Shown here: positions 11,194 through 23,392 of the stretch, piece by piece
Numbering within the stretch: position 1 is the stretch's first letter
Layout: the number at the start of each line of letters is the position of its first letter
Assembly: GCA_904066235.2 (NCBI GenBank)
Contig: CAJFCV020000002.1
Span: 8,184,001-8,248,000 of the forward strand
DNA: 64,000 nucleotides
From: Bursaphelenchus xylophilus
Lineage: Eukaryota > Nematoda > Chromadorea > Rhabditida > Aphelenchoididae
Direction of reading: 5' to 3'
Program-made: the position numbers and the translations under genes
The notes under the pieces: model-generated
What the model saw: the letters and a program-made list of their open reading frames with translations, nothing else
Told to the model about the DNA's origin: nothing
The model's database searches: none

Positions 11194-12416
11194 ATGATTA
11201 TTCTGTTTGTCCTACTTTCGTTTATCTCCGTTACCGCTGCAATCATGACTTCCGCAGTAAATCTAACAATATGCGGTGGTCTTAAGCCGGGGATGAAGAT
11301 TCGGATGATTGGGAAAAGCAATGGGGACGACTTTCATGTTGTTCTGCGTCCTCGTTTTCAGGATTGTAACGGGTCGAATCCCAACAACATCTTCGCCGGC
11401 AGCTTCCATTCAATTTTGAAGACAAACAAAGATCGTTTCTGTTATGGTAAGAACTCAAGGTGTGATTGGGCCAAAGATATGAAGGGCTCGGTGAAGAAAG
11501 GAGTGGTCTTTCAAGCAGACATCGTGGTCACTAAAAAGGGCTACGAATACTGGCTGAATGGGTCAAAAGTGATTGATTTCCCGTAAGTAATCTCCAATTG
11601 AACTCTACAGTTTGTTGCTAGACAGTAAATTTAAAGAAATGTTTCAGCTCACCTTATCCTAAGACCATGCAGATAAATTGCGCTCATCTTGGAAGCAAAG
11701 GCGTCGACTACATGTATTACTGGGTGGAGGGTAACGATGGCTGTAAGTTTCGAAATCAAGACCGTCGGATGACACAAATACGTCGACTACGGCTACTTTT
11801 GGATGACAAAAATACGACAACTACTACGACGACAACATCAACCCCCAAAACAACCACTACTAATGTAACGACGACAACTACAGTAACTACTACAACAACT
11901 ACTACCATCACTACAACGCCATTAAACGGGACAACAACTGTAACTACATTAATCCCAAAAACTTCAACACTACCCACCACTCCAATTAATGGAACAACTC
12001 TCATCACAACGACCGTAACAAGTTATCCAACAGCCCCATTTTCTCCCTCCACCTCTCCTCCAGTAGTCCCCTGGATAAGTTGCATCCCTCCAATCTGTTA
12101 TCCATCCCTTAAATTCCCCTGCCATCCTTTCTGTTACGTTGAAGGGCCTTTCTACTGTATCCCGGAATGTTATATCATTCCTGGCTATGGCTATGTTCCT
12201 CCGAGGATCAACCCTCATTGTGGGCTTGAAGGCTTTCCATCGTGCCAACCAATGTATGGAGGTTCACCGTATGTAGAGCCACCACCGGGATACATCCAGC
12301 CACAGTATCCGTACAGATACGACACTTGGCCGTGGTTGCCAAGAGATGGATCTTGGCCTCCAGTTTTCCCAACTTCGACTTTGCCTCCCTTTCCAACATC
12401 GACTTTACTGGGGTGA
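11194..12416 (+). CDS. Secreted mucin-like paralog C of the trio
   Basis: Two exons (11194-11582, 11648-12416) give 385 residues. An in-frame ATG at 11119 exists, but 11194 was chosen because it starts directly with a signal peptide (MIILFVLLSFISVTAA). The N-domain contains ICGGLKPGMKIRM and YEYWLNGSKVIDF and has two extra cysteines absent from A and B. The linker is expanded into about 80 residues dominated by Thr (11806-12045), typical of an O-glycosylated mucin segment. The C-domain keeps the invariant C4C7C3C7C3C16C7C spacing and is followed by a Pro/Tyr-rich tail ending in repeated FPTSTL units, absent from the paralogs. It appears to be the diverged member of the array. Confidence 0.8.
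11806..12045 (+). repeat. ACN-triplet Thr-rich coding repeat
   Basis: This is an imperfect run of threonine codons (ACA, ACT, ACG, ACC) interrupted by Asn-Gly, Pro-Lys and Val units, within exon 2 of paralog C. The mixed codon use argues that protein-level selection maintains it, rather than a pure microsatellite. Array length may vary between individuals. Confidence 0.7.
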
Positions 12417-12461
12417 TTACCAATAAATTTTTAACATGTTATTTCAAGGAATAACTCGAAA

Positions 12462-13695
12462 TACAGGGTGACCCAAAATAACGGAGACAAATTTTGGAAG
12501 GGCCCACCGCGAAACCCGGGCGTTACAGAAACACAAGCGACAGTGGGTAATATTCTATAAGACTTTCTCTATAATCCACGAAAATTTGGCGGAGTCATCA
12601 TGTCGCAGGAAAAAGTTACAGCTTAACAAAAATGCCTTGCGCCATTTTTTGGCCCTCAATTTTGGTTCCTTTTTGTTGTGTAGAGCATGGCTGTACTACA
12701 GCCGCAGAAATGGAAAGTTCATTTGTTTTGCTAGACTACTACGTCTCTAAGCAAGCAGTTATGTAGGTTTCTGGGCTACAGTTTTTATTTCTACGGTGGT
12801 ACCAATCTCAACATTGAAGATCGCCATTTTTTCCAAATTTTTTCGATAAAAAATTCAGTTTTTTTAGAATAAAGCTAAAACCGCTAGAACGTATTCTATT
12901 CATAAATACAATAATTCTGGAAAAAGCTGTGATTGCTTGCTGGTTGCAACAGATTTTCCTTGACAAGTTTCTCGCCCAGAACTACCCCATGGCACGCGGC
13001 TTTGAGAAAGATGGGTTATCGATAACAAAATGACAAGATAGATAAAAACGGCGCGTTCTGCTCTTGTACAATTATGAATACGACTCTTGAGAAACGGCCT
13101 AGGGCACTTTCGGTCTTTATGTGTCACCGGCTCGACTGGTATTCCGCCTAAGGCAAAAATAAGGCACAATCCTAGTGATTACCAAATAGCATTCCGTAGC
13201 AGTTACAAAATGTTTCTCTTTTGGTTCTATGGTGTTCCTTTAATCATGTTGTAGTAACTCATATTACATTTTGCCTTATCTAACATTTAAACTCCTTTTT
13301 ACCGATACATTTTCAAAAAAGGCCGATTTTTGCACTTCAACTCCCTGAAAATACTCGGCTGTAACTTTTGAACCATCGATAGTTGAGCTTAGTACGATGG
13401 CTCGTTTTAAAGGCCATATTATGATAATTAAGCACAGCGAATCTCAAACTATTCCGAATTTTCTTTTTTGAGTAAGGCGGCTTTCTTGCAAAAAGACCCC
13501 ACGGGCAGAAAGGTCCGAGTCAACCGGATATATTGATGTGGTTCAAGGCACAAGAGCGTCGTACAACAAAACTTCCGGTATATAAAACTACACTAACGTG
13601 GTACTGTAGTATAAATAAGGAATCACTCATGAATCTTCATAGGCCGCAGAAAAAACGGGAAATCTTTTGTCTCCGTTATTTTGGGTCACCCTGTA
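12462..13695. mobile_element. TIR element of 1.23 kb flanked by TA
   Basis: Perfect 30-bp inverted repeats lie at 12462-12491 (TACAGGGTGACCCAAAATAA then CGGAGACAAA) and 13666-13695. Ends beginning CAGGGTG next to TA are typical of mariner-type DNA transposons. The interior has only short open frames (for example 13533-13838 plus, 12900-13169 minus) without a recognisable transposase, so it is a non-autonomous or decayed copy. It sits between the galectin-like trio and the chemoreceptor. Confidence 0.8.
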
Positions 13696-14407
13696 GATTA
13701 TCGATTTCACAAAACTTTGGTTCAGGATTAACTGATGATATTTGGAGCCTAAATGTAAATAGTTTTCGTATCGTTAATAGCCAACAGAATGGTGTGGTAA
13801 AAAGTTGTCTTCTCGGGTTTGAATTGAAACATACGTAGAGCAAATACTCTAAAAATATCTTAGAAGATCGTACTCATTTTCTGTACGTATAGCACGTTTT
13901 ACTATACATAGAATTGGCTCTTGCTGTGATTTTCCCAACGCATTAGATGCGTTCAAAGCTCATTCGTTTACATTTTTAGTCTTCTTTAGTATTTATTTTT
14001 ATCGCCAAACCTACCATACCTCTCAACCCTTTCTCACTTGGCTACAGATGTCGATTCACATCCGGTCCTGTCGAAATGCCCGCTGCAAACCATCGCACTC
14101 TTTATTTGGTATGAGAGCGGGAAAGCGGCGTATTCCTCAAAAGCGGGGCGGGTTATAAGTTTTTCCCAAGTTTTGTGTTTCTCTCCGCATCATGGCCAAA
14201 TATGAATGGAATTTCCCGCGATAACGGCCACGAAAAGCGCATGGCTTTGTTTCGTTGGTAATTGCACTTTCAATTACTGTTTTTTAATCCCCATTTAACT
14301 TTTGTTTCTCTTAAATTTGTTAATATCATACGAGTTATTTTTTCTACAACAACTTTCCTTTGTATTGTCAATTCCACCATCTAAATTTAACTATAAAATT
14401 TGCTCTT
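13696..14407. other. Intergenic, nothing specific
   Basis: About 700 bp lie between the transposon end and the chemoreceptor start. No gene or repeat was recognised. The chemoreceptor promoter should lie here. Confidence 0.5.
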
Positions 14408-16557
14408 ATGGAGCAAGATGATGGAGATGAAGTGTACACTACCAAATACACTCTATATAACGAAGATCACATGGCACTGCAAGTTGTAATCGCAGTGTAT
14501 TTGGTATATAGTGTCTTGGCAATACTGTATACTTTGGTCTACATGTACTTTCTGGCGACCAAAATGGTAAGTCAATAGAAGAAATCTGTTATTCGCAGGT
14601 GTTAATTTAAAGAGCAATGCAAGGTTTATTTCAAAAAGTTTCTTGGAAAGGCTGAATGGAAAAACTAAACATAAGCCATAACAATGTTGCAGATGTGTTT
14701 GTAAAATTAATAATTTTACGTAATTGGATATGCTATAAAAATCATCATCGCCAATGTTTCAGACGCTCCATCGAAACCTCCTGTACCTCCTCCTCCATCA
14801 GCCAATAATCACACTGATCAATCTTATACCTCAATTATGTTTGAACATTGACTTTTTCGCCGGGAATTACTTGGACGGGCTTTTGATTCGACGGGTGTTA
14901 GTCGGCCTCAGTTTATTGGGTATATTATGCTCCATTTTTAACTTGGACGCCTTTATCGTGGAAAGGCTTGTAGCGACAATTCTTGTGGCAAAGTACGAAG
15001 CGATGACAATACGATTGTCGCTGCTGCCGGTGATCTTGATTCTGAGCGAGGTGGGCTTGATTATACATATTTAAGTTACGGCATTGCATCGTATTTTCTG
15101 TAGAGAAAATAAGATTTCCCTTTTTTCAGTGGGGCTTGGCAGTGTTCACATACTTCTCCTTGTATTACTGTAAGTTCTTTAAAAGGTAATCGTTAAGATA
15201 AATAATTTTTTAGTAGGAACAATAAAGTACGTTGGCATCGTCCTCATCGTTCTTTCGATCGCCATCTCTTTTATTGTAAGTTTGTTTTTTCAGTGTTAAA
15301 TTGTAGTTGTCCTCATACTCATTAATTACCTAAAAATCTAGCCATGATTACAATATAAAAGAAAGTATAAACTTGTGAATGTAGCCTTGCCCTTGCTTGT
15401 AAATAAAATGTATTTTACTCTAATTTAGAGTCATCATTTTCCCATTTTTTGAATATGAAAAAACCCATTTTTTATCTTAAAATACACCAGAAAACACCTT
15501 TATTTTATTTCTTCTCCACGCCGCATTCCCAATCTCCCCGTACTTTCTACTCACATCAAAAAGTAAACTTTCTTCCTAAACTCATTTTTTACAGTTGTTC
15601 CTATTTCTCCCCCGCATAACCCGACACATGAACCGTCAGTATCTTCTCACGGCGAAGGAACGGCTTCAGGAGTTGAAAAAACTCCCACCCAAGATCGCCG
15701 CCCTCACAATTCACGGCAAGAATGCAACGCTGACTGAGAGATATCAAGCAGCCGAGAACATGAAATCGGCCAGATTATTGAATAGCATCATCCCGGTGAT
15801 GGTGGCGCTGCTTGCATTCGCTTGCGTGTTTTATGTGGTTGGATTGTACTTGGAGAATCCGTCGTTGGCGAGGTCGTTGGTGAACCAGTGCTTCTACTTT
15901 TTGATTACGACCTCGGTAAGAACAACGCTGGCTGTAAAGTCGGTCTGAAGAGTGCCCTCTCAAAAAATTCCAAATACTTTTTTAACTTATTTCTTCTGGC
16001 TTTAATGTGCCAATAATTTGTAAAAATCGCGACTAAAAGGATCGTCGCTAAAGCCTTGCAAAGTTCTTCCCTCCAGCTTGCCATGTTCTGTCTAAATCCA
16101 CACGAAAACCTTTGAAAACTTTTAATTTCCCATACCAAATTGCTCAATACTTTTGATATTTCGGGTTGTAGGCATGGCGACCCAATTTAGTCGAAAAAAC
16201 CTTAGAAGTTCTCAGGATTGGGTCTTTCACTTGTGAGTCAAAAAATGGCGTCAGTTCCTTGCCGGTCGTTAATTCAACGGCCATTCAAATGTAAAACGTG
16301 CGATCTGTCTACGTCCATTATGAATAGGGTTATAAACTTTTTTGCTTAGTCTCTCCAAAGATGTAATGATTACCTTTCAGAACGTTGTTGTCATGACGAT
16401 CGTGCTTCTGCGAATACCGTATATTCAAAAGATACAATTCTGTAAAATGTCCCGTCGAAATGCACATGTAGAGTCGGATCGACCCACAATTTCCAATTCA
16501 AATCCGGATCAAATCACAAACATTTACTTTGAGAATTACAAAAATGCCTGGAACTGA
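14408..16557 (+). CDS. Sre-type chemosensory seven-TM receptor
   Basis: Six exons (14408-14566, 14763-15050, 15130-15169, 15214-15275, 15595-15915, 16381-16557) encode 348 residues with seven hydrophobic segments. Family marks are a short polar N-terminus, a TM3-end motif VERLVATILVAKYE (the E-R-x-x-A-T-x5-Y-E pattern of nematode Sre/Sra receptors), and LTERYQAAENMKSARLL in the third cytosolic loop, which matches the L-S/T-x-R-Y-Q-x-x-E-N pattern of Sre proteins. It is expected in ciliated sensory neurons, sensing an unknown external chemical. The last TM (NVVVMTIVLLRIPY) and a 35-residue polar tail complete it. It appears intact and single-copy in this window. Confidence 0.85.
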
Positions 16558-18149
16558 AAATAAAATGTGTATATTCATATTTAAACGAGAATACTTTTTA
16601 AATTTTTGTCTTTTTACAATTCAAAAGTGTCATATGTAGCATTGTGACCTGCCAAAGTCCTCAAATCTTTATGTCGGAATCGGCAAATCTCCGCTGTTCC
16701 TTTTGATTTTTTATGGTTCGAAGGCAGCTGTCCAAAAAGCGGAACGCTGTTCGATGGACAAAGGGAGAATCTGTGGAAATAACAAATCCTGGCCCGGTTT
16801 TATTACAGACAATGTTTTTTTGCTGGGCGTTTGAATGATTGGGCTTTTGGACAATGAGTCAGAGTTAGTGAGAATTATAAGCGGATAAAAATACATAGTA
16901 TTAAATCAGATTGGATTTTAGAACTTTAGGCATTCTAGATATTTAAAATCGGGAAATGATTAGAACTAGGGCCTAAGAAAGCCTTATAAAATTTAAATTT
17001 TGCGGTTTATTTTTAATTTGGCATTTTTAAGTCATCGTTTTTTACTTTATCATGTCAAAAGTTGCGCAAAAATCTTCCCATTTTTTTAAGTCATCGTTTT
17101 CCTCCTTTTTGATTTCTGTTTATTTGTTCCTTTCCCAGAGTAAGAATAAGGTCACTTTTTACTTTTTCCTGCAAACCGATCCGAGCTTTGAGACGCTAAA
17201 AACATCTCGAAGGTCAGATGTCAACTGTCTGATGAGTAATCGACTCCCGTTACCTCATTATCAGACATTTGAGGACACACTGACTCATCGATCTCCTCGT
17301 ATATAAACCCAACGCCATCACAAAGATTAGTCATTTTTTGCAAAGGGAGATCTCCGTATGTCTGACCCAATAGCTTCATAGCTCTCTGTAATCTTTCGTA
17401 TCAAAGCTCTTTTCGTATCTTCCAGCCTATCCATCTTATCTCGCGTGATTTTACAAACACGGCGTCGCTGCAAACGCGGTTTAAACCTGTCGCTCGGGCG
17501 GTTTAATGCTCCCCCTTCTTTTTTTTCCTATTTTTTATGCCTCTGAATCATTGAGGACGCTGGCGATTTATCCAGTGGGAATCTCGTTTTTTTCGAGAAT
17601 TCCGAGGGAATTCGAGGATTTGGAATGGTTTGGGCAGGTTTTTGAAAATTTGAGTTAAAACTGGTAATGGCTTTTGTATCTTTCTCTCAAACCTGTAGTT
17701 CGTATTTTCATTCAAACTAAAATTTTGAGCTCTTTTTTTCATGGGTTGTCTTTTTGCATATTTAAATTCTAATATCACATCCATTGTCCATCTATTGTGT
17801 ATATTCTCATTCTATTTATTTATTATCTAAACAACCATTGTTGTCTTCTTTTTTAGTTCCTTATTTAGGCCTAAAACAATGTTCTCGCCGCTGCGCAAAC
17901 ATTTTTCCATTACTGATTGACTATTCTGCGGGTTTTTCTTGGAGCATTAAGAGTTGGTAGTAGATTCATTGGGTTTGAGTCATTGATTTTTGATTTAAAT
18001 TTGATGAAAATTTTAATCATGGGAACGGAGGAATGGAGCAGTAGTTTTTTTGCGATTTTTGGATTTTTTTTGAATTTTTTGAATTTTTATTTTTCCGGTT
18101 CTTTTTGTCACTTTTTCTGATAAAATATTTTTTAAAGTTTTAGTCCAAA
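16558..18149. other. Intergenic, nothing specific
   Basis: About 1.6 kb, AT-rich. Short frames at 16711-16896 (minus), 17052-17306 (plus) and 17548-17784 (minus) show low-complexity composition, no splice partners and no domains. The promoter of the small secreted protein should lie in the right part. Confidence 0.5.
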
Positions 18150-18609
18150 ATGAAGCTGTTTGCCATCTTCCTTCTCGCCCTCCTTTCCATTCAACTTATT
18201 CATGCCGAAGATTCCGAAGGTAATGGAGGAGATTGGTGGGATCGATTTGTGGACACAGTCAGTTCAAGTGTTCACGATGGAGCTGATTACATCAAGGAGA
18301 AGGCAGGGCCCTACATTCGAGAGAAGTTCGATACGGTTAAAGCCAAACTTCAGGACCCCGAAACTCATGAACAAGTGCAATTGTGGGTCAGAGAAGTGAG
18401 TTTAAATCTTGTGAATTATGTATTATATTCTACTTCGTAATATTCTATAATTCGGATATTTTCAGAAGGCTGTTCCTGTGATTCAAGAGAAATGGGAGCA
18501 AGTTAAGACTTTTGTCAACGAAGAAGTCGCTCCAGAAGCCAAGAAAGTGTATGAAGCCGCGGTTTCAGCCAACGAAAAACTCGAAAAGGAGAAGGCCGAA
18601 GCAAATTAA
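18150..18609 (+). CDS. Small secreted amphipathic helical protein
   Basis: Two exons (18150-18395, 18466-18609) give 129 residues. Residues 1-19 (MKLFAIFLLALLSIQLIHA) form a signal peptide. The mature part is charged and rich in Lys, Glu, Val and Ala without cysteines. It contains two related stretches, KAGPYIREKFDTVKAKL and KAVPVIQEKWEQVKTFV, that look like an internal duplication of an amphipathic helix of apolipoprotein type. I recognise no family. A lipid-associated or extracellular helical role is inference from composition. An AATAAA lies shortly after the stop. It ends convergently with the CPNA-1-like gene. Confidence 0.75.
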
Positions 18610-18958
18610 CCCGAAATGTGTGCCTTGCAACGAAAATGCCATGGAAATGTAAAATACGACTGCTTTTTAAAATAGTTACGGGTGCATATTGTAATTGAGC
18701 AATTACTATTATATTAACAATAAGATTGTAAACAAAATCATTGAAAATAAAATTCAAAATTTGAAAGTCATTTCTAATTTTTTGACCATATTTATTTGAA
18801 AGGTAAGTATAAAAGTATATAGTAACAACATCTACAACAAAAAATATACCGTAGTAAAAAGTAAAGCTTCTTTCTTCAAGAAAATATTCAAATTCGTTGG
18901 CAATTGTCTCTAAAGGGCGGAGACTGGGAATAATACCGTTATATCGAGATTAACTTGA

Positions 18959-21900
18959 CTATCGATTGACCGAACTACGTCTCGAGCCGGTGGCGGTCCG
19001 AGCTGGCAGCATGCCCAGTTTCGTGATGTGGTGGTATTGGTCGGGTACCTGAAATAATATGAAAGTCTATTGCAACGTATTATACGTACCTCCAAAAGTG
19101 AATGAATAGCGAAAGCGAGTTCTCCCTGCTCGCCGTACTGCGGTTTGACCAGATCATGGAATTCGACGAAATGGAAGTTGTCCCAAGGGCGTTTGGGAAG
19201 GGATTCGTCAAAGACCCTCATCATTTCCCACGGTCCGTCGCCAACCCCAACCACAATGATGGACAAGGGCCATTGGCAAGCTTGGACGATGGCTTTTCGA
19301 GTTGCTCTCTCGTTGGTCACCTGCCCATCCGCAATGATTACCAAGACGTGGTACTGAAAAATACAGTTCACCCGTAATATAAGTATACATGTAAAATGAC
19401 CTAAACAGTCCGAAAATTGATTTAACCTACATCCTGTACCCGTTGACAGATCTGAATGGCTTGGTAGATTAACGGAGCAAAGTTTGTTGGACCACTCAAT
19501 CCAATTGTCGGCGTTACCTCATTATACGTCCTAAAAGACAAAAGGTACTGTAAAATTTTACTCGCTTACTTCAGAACATCATCCAGATCTTTGCAATATC
19601 CATTCGTGCCATTGAGTGGAAACACTCCCCAATCCCCGCAGGTATTATCGCCAAATCCATAGACTGGAATTCCATTCAGCGTCGCAAATGGAGCCAGAGC
19701 TCTTCCCAATGTCGTGATGACTTTTTGATATGGGTTCACAACATAAGACTCTCCAAGGTAATGGAGAGAGCGGCCGTCGAAGGAGTTCTCTCCTTGGTAC
19801 TTGTTGGAGGCCGTGTAGTCAACGCCTAAGAACATATAAATTGAGATGAAGTTAAGATGATGTTGCAACAAAAAAATGATGACTTTTCCTTACCAAAGAT
19901 AAGGTTTACCCGCTCCAATCCTGCTTTTCTCATCGCCTCTGCTAACTGGTCGAAGGAAGTCAGCTCTAGTAACATCTCTTGCATCGATGTTACTCCCAGT
20001 GCACTGAGCAATGAACTCTGCTTGTATAAAGACCGTGATGATCTTGAGGAAATTGAAACGTTGTCCGTTTCGACCTTGACACTGAAAGCTGGCGGCATTC
20101 CAACTGGAGCTGGGCCGGAGAAGTTTTTGGGGGAATTGCTGAAAAATTGAAGGTTTTTGTTTTCATTGACAAATTATTGTGTAGAAATATATGTAATGGA
20201 TTTTTCCTTACCGATGAATAAGATTGTCCTGTTCGTTGACAAAGTGAGGAGGAGCTGCTTCTTTCTGCTTCAAATGTTGAGCAATCTCTCTGTCATCGGG
20301 AAGCTCAGCAAATTGTGAAGATGCTTGGCTAATCTGATCTGGAGGAATCTCAACTGACTGAATTTCCGGAGCATAAGTTACTGCGTCATCCGCATCATCA
20401 AATACCATTTCATGTTTATCAAATGCTTCGTTGGTTGGGACCTAAAACTCTTGCATATTGAACAAATCCCATACCTGTCGACTAGTCGGGTCAGCACTCG
20501 CATTTCGTGTCCGGATTGGTTGTTTATCGCTCTCCAACATGTCCTCTTCAATCACAAAACCACTGGTTGATGGAAGATAGTTCTTGTGGGTATCCACGTA
20601 CTCCATGGCATCTTGAAGATAGATATCGGCTTCAACTTGACGACGGGGATCATCTTCATGTCCATCAATGGTTTTTGATCGTTTGGGTTGACCAGGCTCG
20701 GTTCGTGATGGTTGCTCTGAACGTTCGCGCTTCTTGATGTCTGAAAAACCTTGATTGTAAACCACATTGTGTTTTTTATTTCATACCCTGCTGAAGTTCG
20801 TTTGGAGGCTGTGTTGCAGATCGATGGTCAAACGCGCCTTGTTTGGAAGGCCTTCGTTCTGCCACGGGGGTGCCCTGTCCTGGAGTAACTCCTAAAAACC
20901 AAAAACTGCATTAATTCATATTGTAATATACCTTGTTCCTTCAACTTCATTCTCATTATATTTGCTTCGGGTGAAGGAACATGCTCTCTTTGTTCTCTTC
21001 GTTTCAGCTGTTCTACGGGGACATCGTATTCCTGAAGAAGTTCGGCCATCTGGGCCTCCGCTTGGGAGTCCAGATCTTTGGCGGCATCGTCAATGGCGTA
21101 AGGGGGAACGGTCTCTCGGCCTTGTTGCTCACGTTCATGATCGAGCTCATATGGAACGGAATGGGAGCCGGGGAAGATCACCTTTTGAGTGTTGGCTGGT
21201 TGTGCTAGCAATTGTTGTTGAGGAGATTTTTGCTGTTGGCCTTGAATGTGAACTTCGACATGGCCTTGTTGTTGGCGACCGGGCTGAACAAAGGCTTGAG
21301 TGTAGCCAGGAGCTTGGCCCTGCTGTTGAATCGTTGGCCCAGCTCCTTGCAGATTGTCGTAATTATCATCGTACCCTTGCAAATCTTGTTGACTTGTCCG
21401 CCTTCTTTGGAGCTGCCCTTGTTCTACTCGTTGACCTCGTTGTTCTTGAGGCTGTCTACCTTCTTGGGGAAATTCTTGGCCTTGACGTAAATCCTGATCA
21501 TCCGGAATGGCTCCAGCTCTCTTCACAACTCGATGCTCATCCTGAGGGTACAGGTCAACTTCGCCGTCATGTTCAACAACCACATATGGAGAGTTCTCTT
21601 GATTAGCTCTTTCTAGTGCCTTCTGGACTTGTGGTGATTGAACTTGAGGATGTGTTGCCAGATATTCAATCTCTTGAGGGCTCAGAATCTCATCTCGTGG
21701 AGCTGGTTGTCTCTCAACGGAAGGGCGTTGGAAAGTTTGGCCTTGAGGACCGGGATAATTCAAAGGTGCTTCACCAAGAAGATGATCATGAAGTTCTTCC
21801 AGATACTCTAGAGGCGATTGGTCTCGAGATTTCTTCTTGGCATTCTGGATTCCAGGAGATTGTTGATGACCAAACTGAGGGCCCTGTCCTTGGGTTTGAG

Positions 21901-23392
21901 CCGGTGGAGGGCGCTGCAACTTGTTCTGCTCTTGGCTTCTTCCTCTGGCGTCTTGTTGTGCCGGGGCCACTTGATAATATTTTTCATTGGCAGCTTGTTG
22001 GTCTGCATGTTCATAAAAGCTGTCTGGTCGTTGACGGTTGTCTTGGTCAACTTGTTGACGATCTTCTGGGAATCGGAAATCCGGCATTTCCGCCTGAATT
22101 CGAGCTTTTTCAACGGCAGTGTTCGTCTCTAAAATTTGCTCTCGATGAGCTTCAATGTTCTTCAGCAAATCGACCGGCTGTGTCTGATCATGATAGATCT
22201 TGACAAAGCCTTCGTCAGAACTTGATGAACTTTTCTTGGCAAATTGAGGCTCTTGCTGTGGAACGGGTGTGGTTTGTTGGCCAGGGAGATCACGAGTCTG
22301 TTTATGGTCTTGATCTTGAACTTGTTGGAAACTGGGAAGTTTTTGTTGGACTTGGCCTGGTTCCTGAGGAACATTCATTCCAAGCTGGTTTAATGCGGCA
22401 TTCGGAGATTCGAAAACAAAAGAATGAGCGTGCTCAGCATCATCTGCGTCGCTCGGATAAAAGTAGGGAGAATCCTTGTAGGGTTGTTCAAAGTCGCTAT
22501 CATTTCCAAACACTTGTTCGTTGAGATTTCTGAAATCATGGCGGCGTAAAAAACGGTTTCAAAGAAAGTTTGTATTTTACAATGACAATTTTGAATTCAG
22601 CCTAAATTTCGAAAAAATGAATTATGTTTTACCTATTGTATTGTTCGATAGCATTATCCAACGTTTTTGTGAAGCTCTTCCTCAACTCCTCGGCCTCGGC
22701 ATTGGCCAGACTTCTTTCCGCTCTTCTAACTTCAGGCTCGTGCTTCTCCAGCAATCGTTGGTGAAGTTCCACCGAGTTTGTGGGCTCCTCAATATGCCTG
22801 ATCTCATCCAACAACCTCCTCTCTAGATCGGCGGCCAGCCGTTGATAATCGACCGGCTGAATCTCTGGCGGAGATGATGGTGGTGTTTTAGGGGCTCCAT
22901 CACGATCGGTTGTTGTGTCGTTTCGAAGTTCCTCGAGCTTCGTTTGTTCGAGCCGTTGACGCTCTAGCTCCCATTCGTCAAGAGCTTGAAGATCTTGTTC
23001 GGAGAGACGTTTCTGGCGGCGACGGAGACCGCTGGATGGAGAGGTTTCGTGGCCATTTTGACGGATTTGTTGCTCGCTAGAGGCAATCTTTTGGAGATGT
23101 TCAAGAGCTTCGGGATCCGGCTAAAAAAGCAAAACTTTTAAGTTTGAAAATGCACATATTCCAACAAAATTTCAAGCTCAACCATTACCTTAACACTCGT
23201 CAAGCTCGCCCTTCTTTCATCGGCGCTCCATCGCTTCTTTTGTCCAATACAGTAAAAGAACAAAAATGCAAAAGTTATTGCTCCTACGGCCAAGCAAAGC
23301 CGACTGAACCAACCGAAGGCCAAGAAATGGTCAGGCGGGGGACAGAGCTCCCATTCCTCGGGGTCGTACCCCAGTTCCGGATCGAATGCCAT
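18959..23392 (-). CDS. cpna-1: CPNA-1-like transmembrane copine protein
   Basis: Eleven exons (23189-23392, 22633-23120, 20932-22529, 20787-20891, 20475-20740, 20212-20441, 19894-20138, 19570-19825, 19431-19530, 19090-19353, 18959-19048) close in frame to 1281 residues. One N-terminal membrane segment ([19 protein letters not shown]) is followed by a charged coiled stretch with RRRQKR. Then come about 530 Gln/Pro/Asp-rich residues in exon 3. The C-terminal ~350 residues are a copine domain. Its metal site is visible in [41 protein letters not shown] and ADGQVTN. C. elegans CPNA-1 has the same order (N-terminal TM, C-terminal copine domain) and acts at muscle integrin attachment sites. Orthology is inferred from architecture. 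The Gln-rich insert has no domain I can name. Confidence 0.85.

Noticed and set aside
11806..12045. Repeat array considered as CRISPR or minisatellite
   Set aside because: It lies within an open coding exon with mixed Thr codons; there are no spacers or constant repeat units.
20962..22203. Two long plus-strand frames (214 and 195 aa) over the copine gene
   Set aside because: They are antisense to the Gln-rich exon; CAG/CAA codons read in reverse as Leu-rich sequence. No start context or domain.
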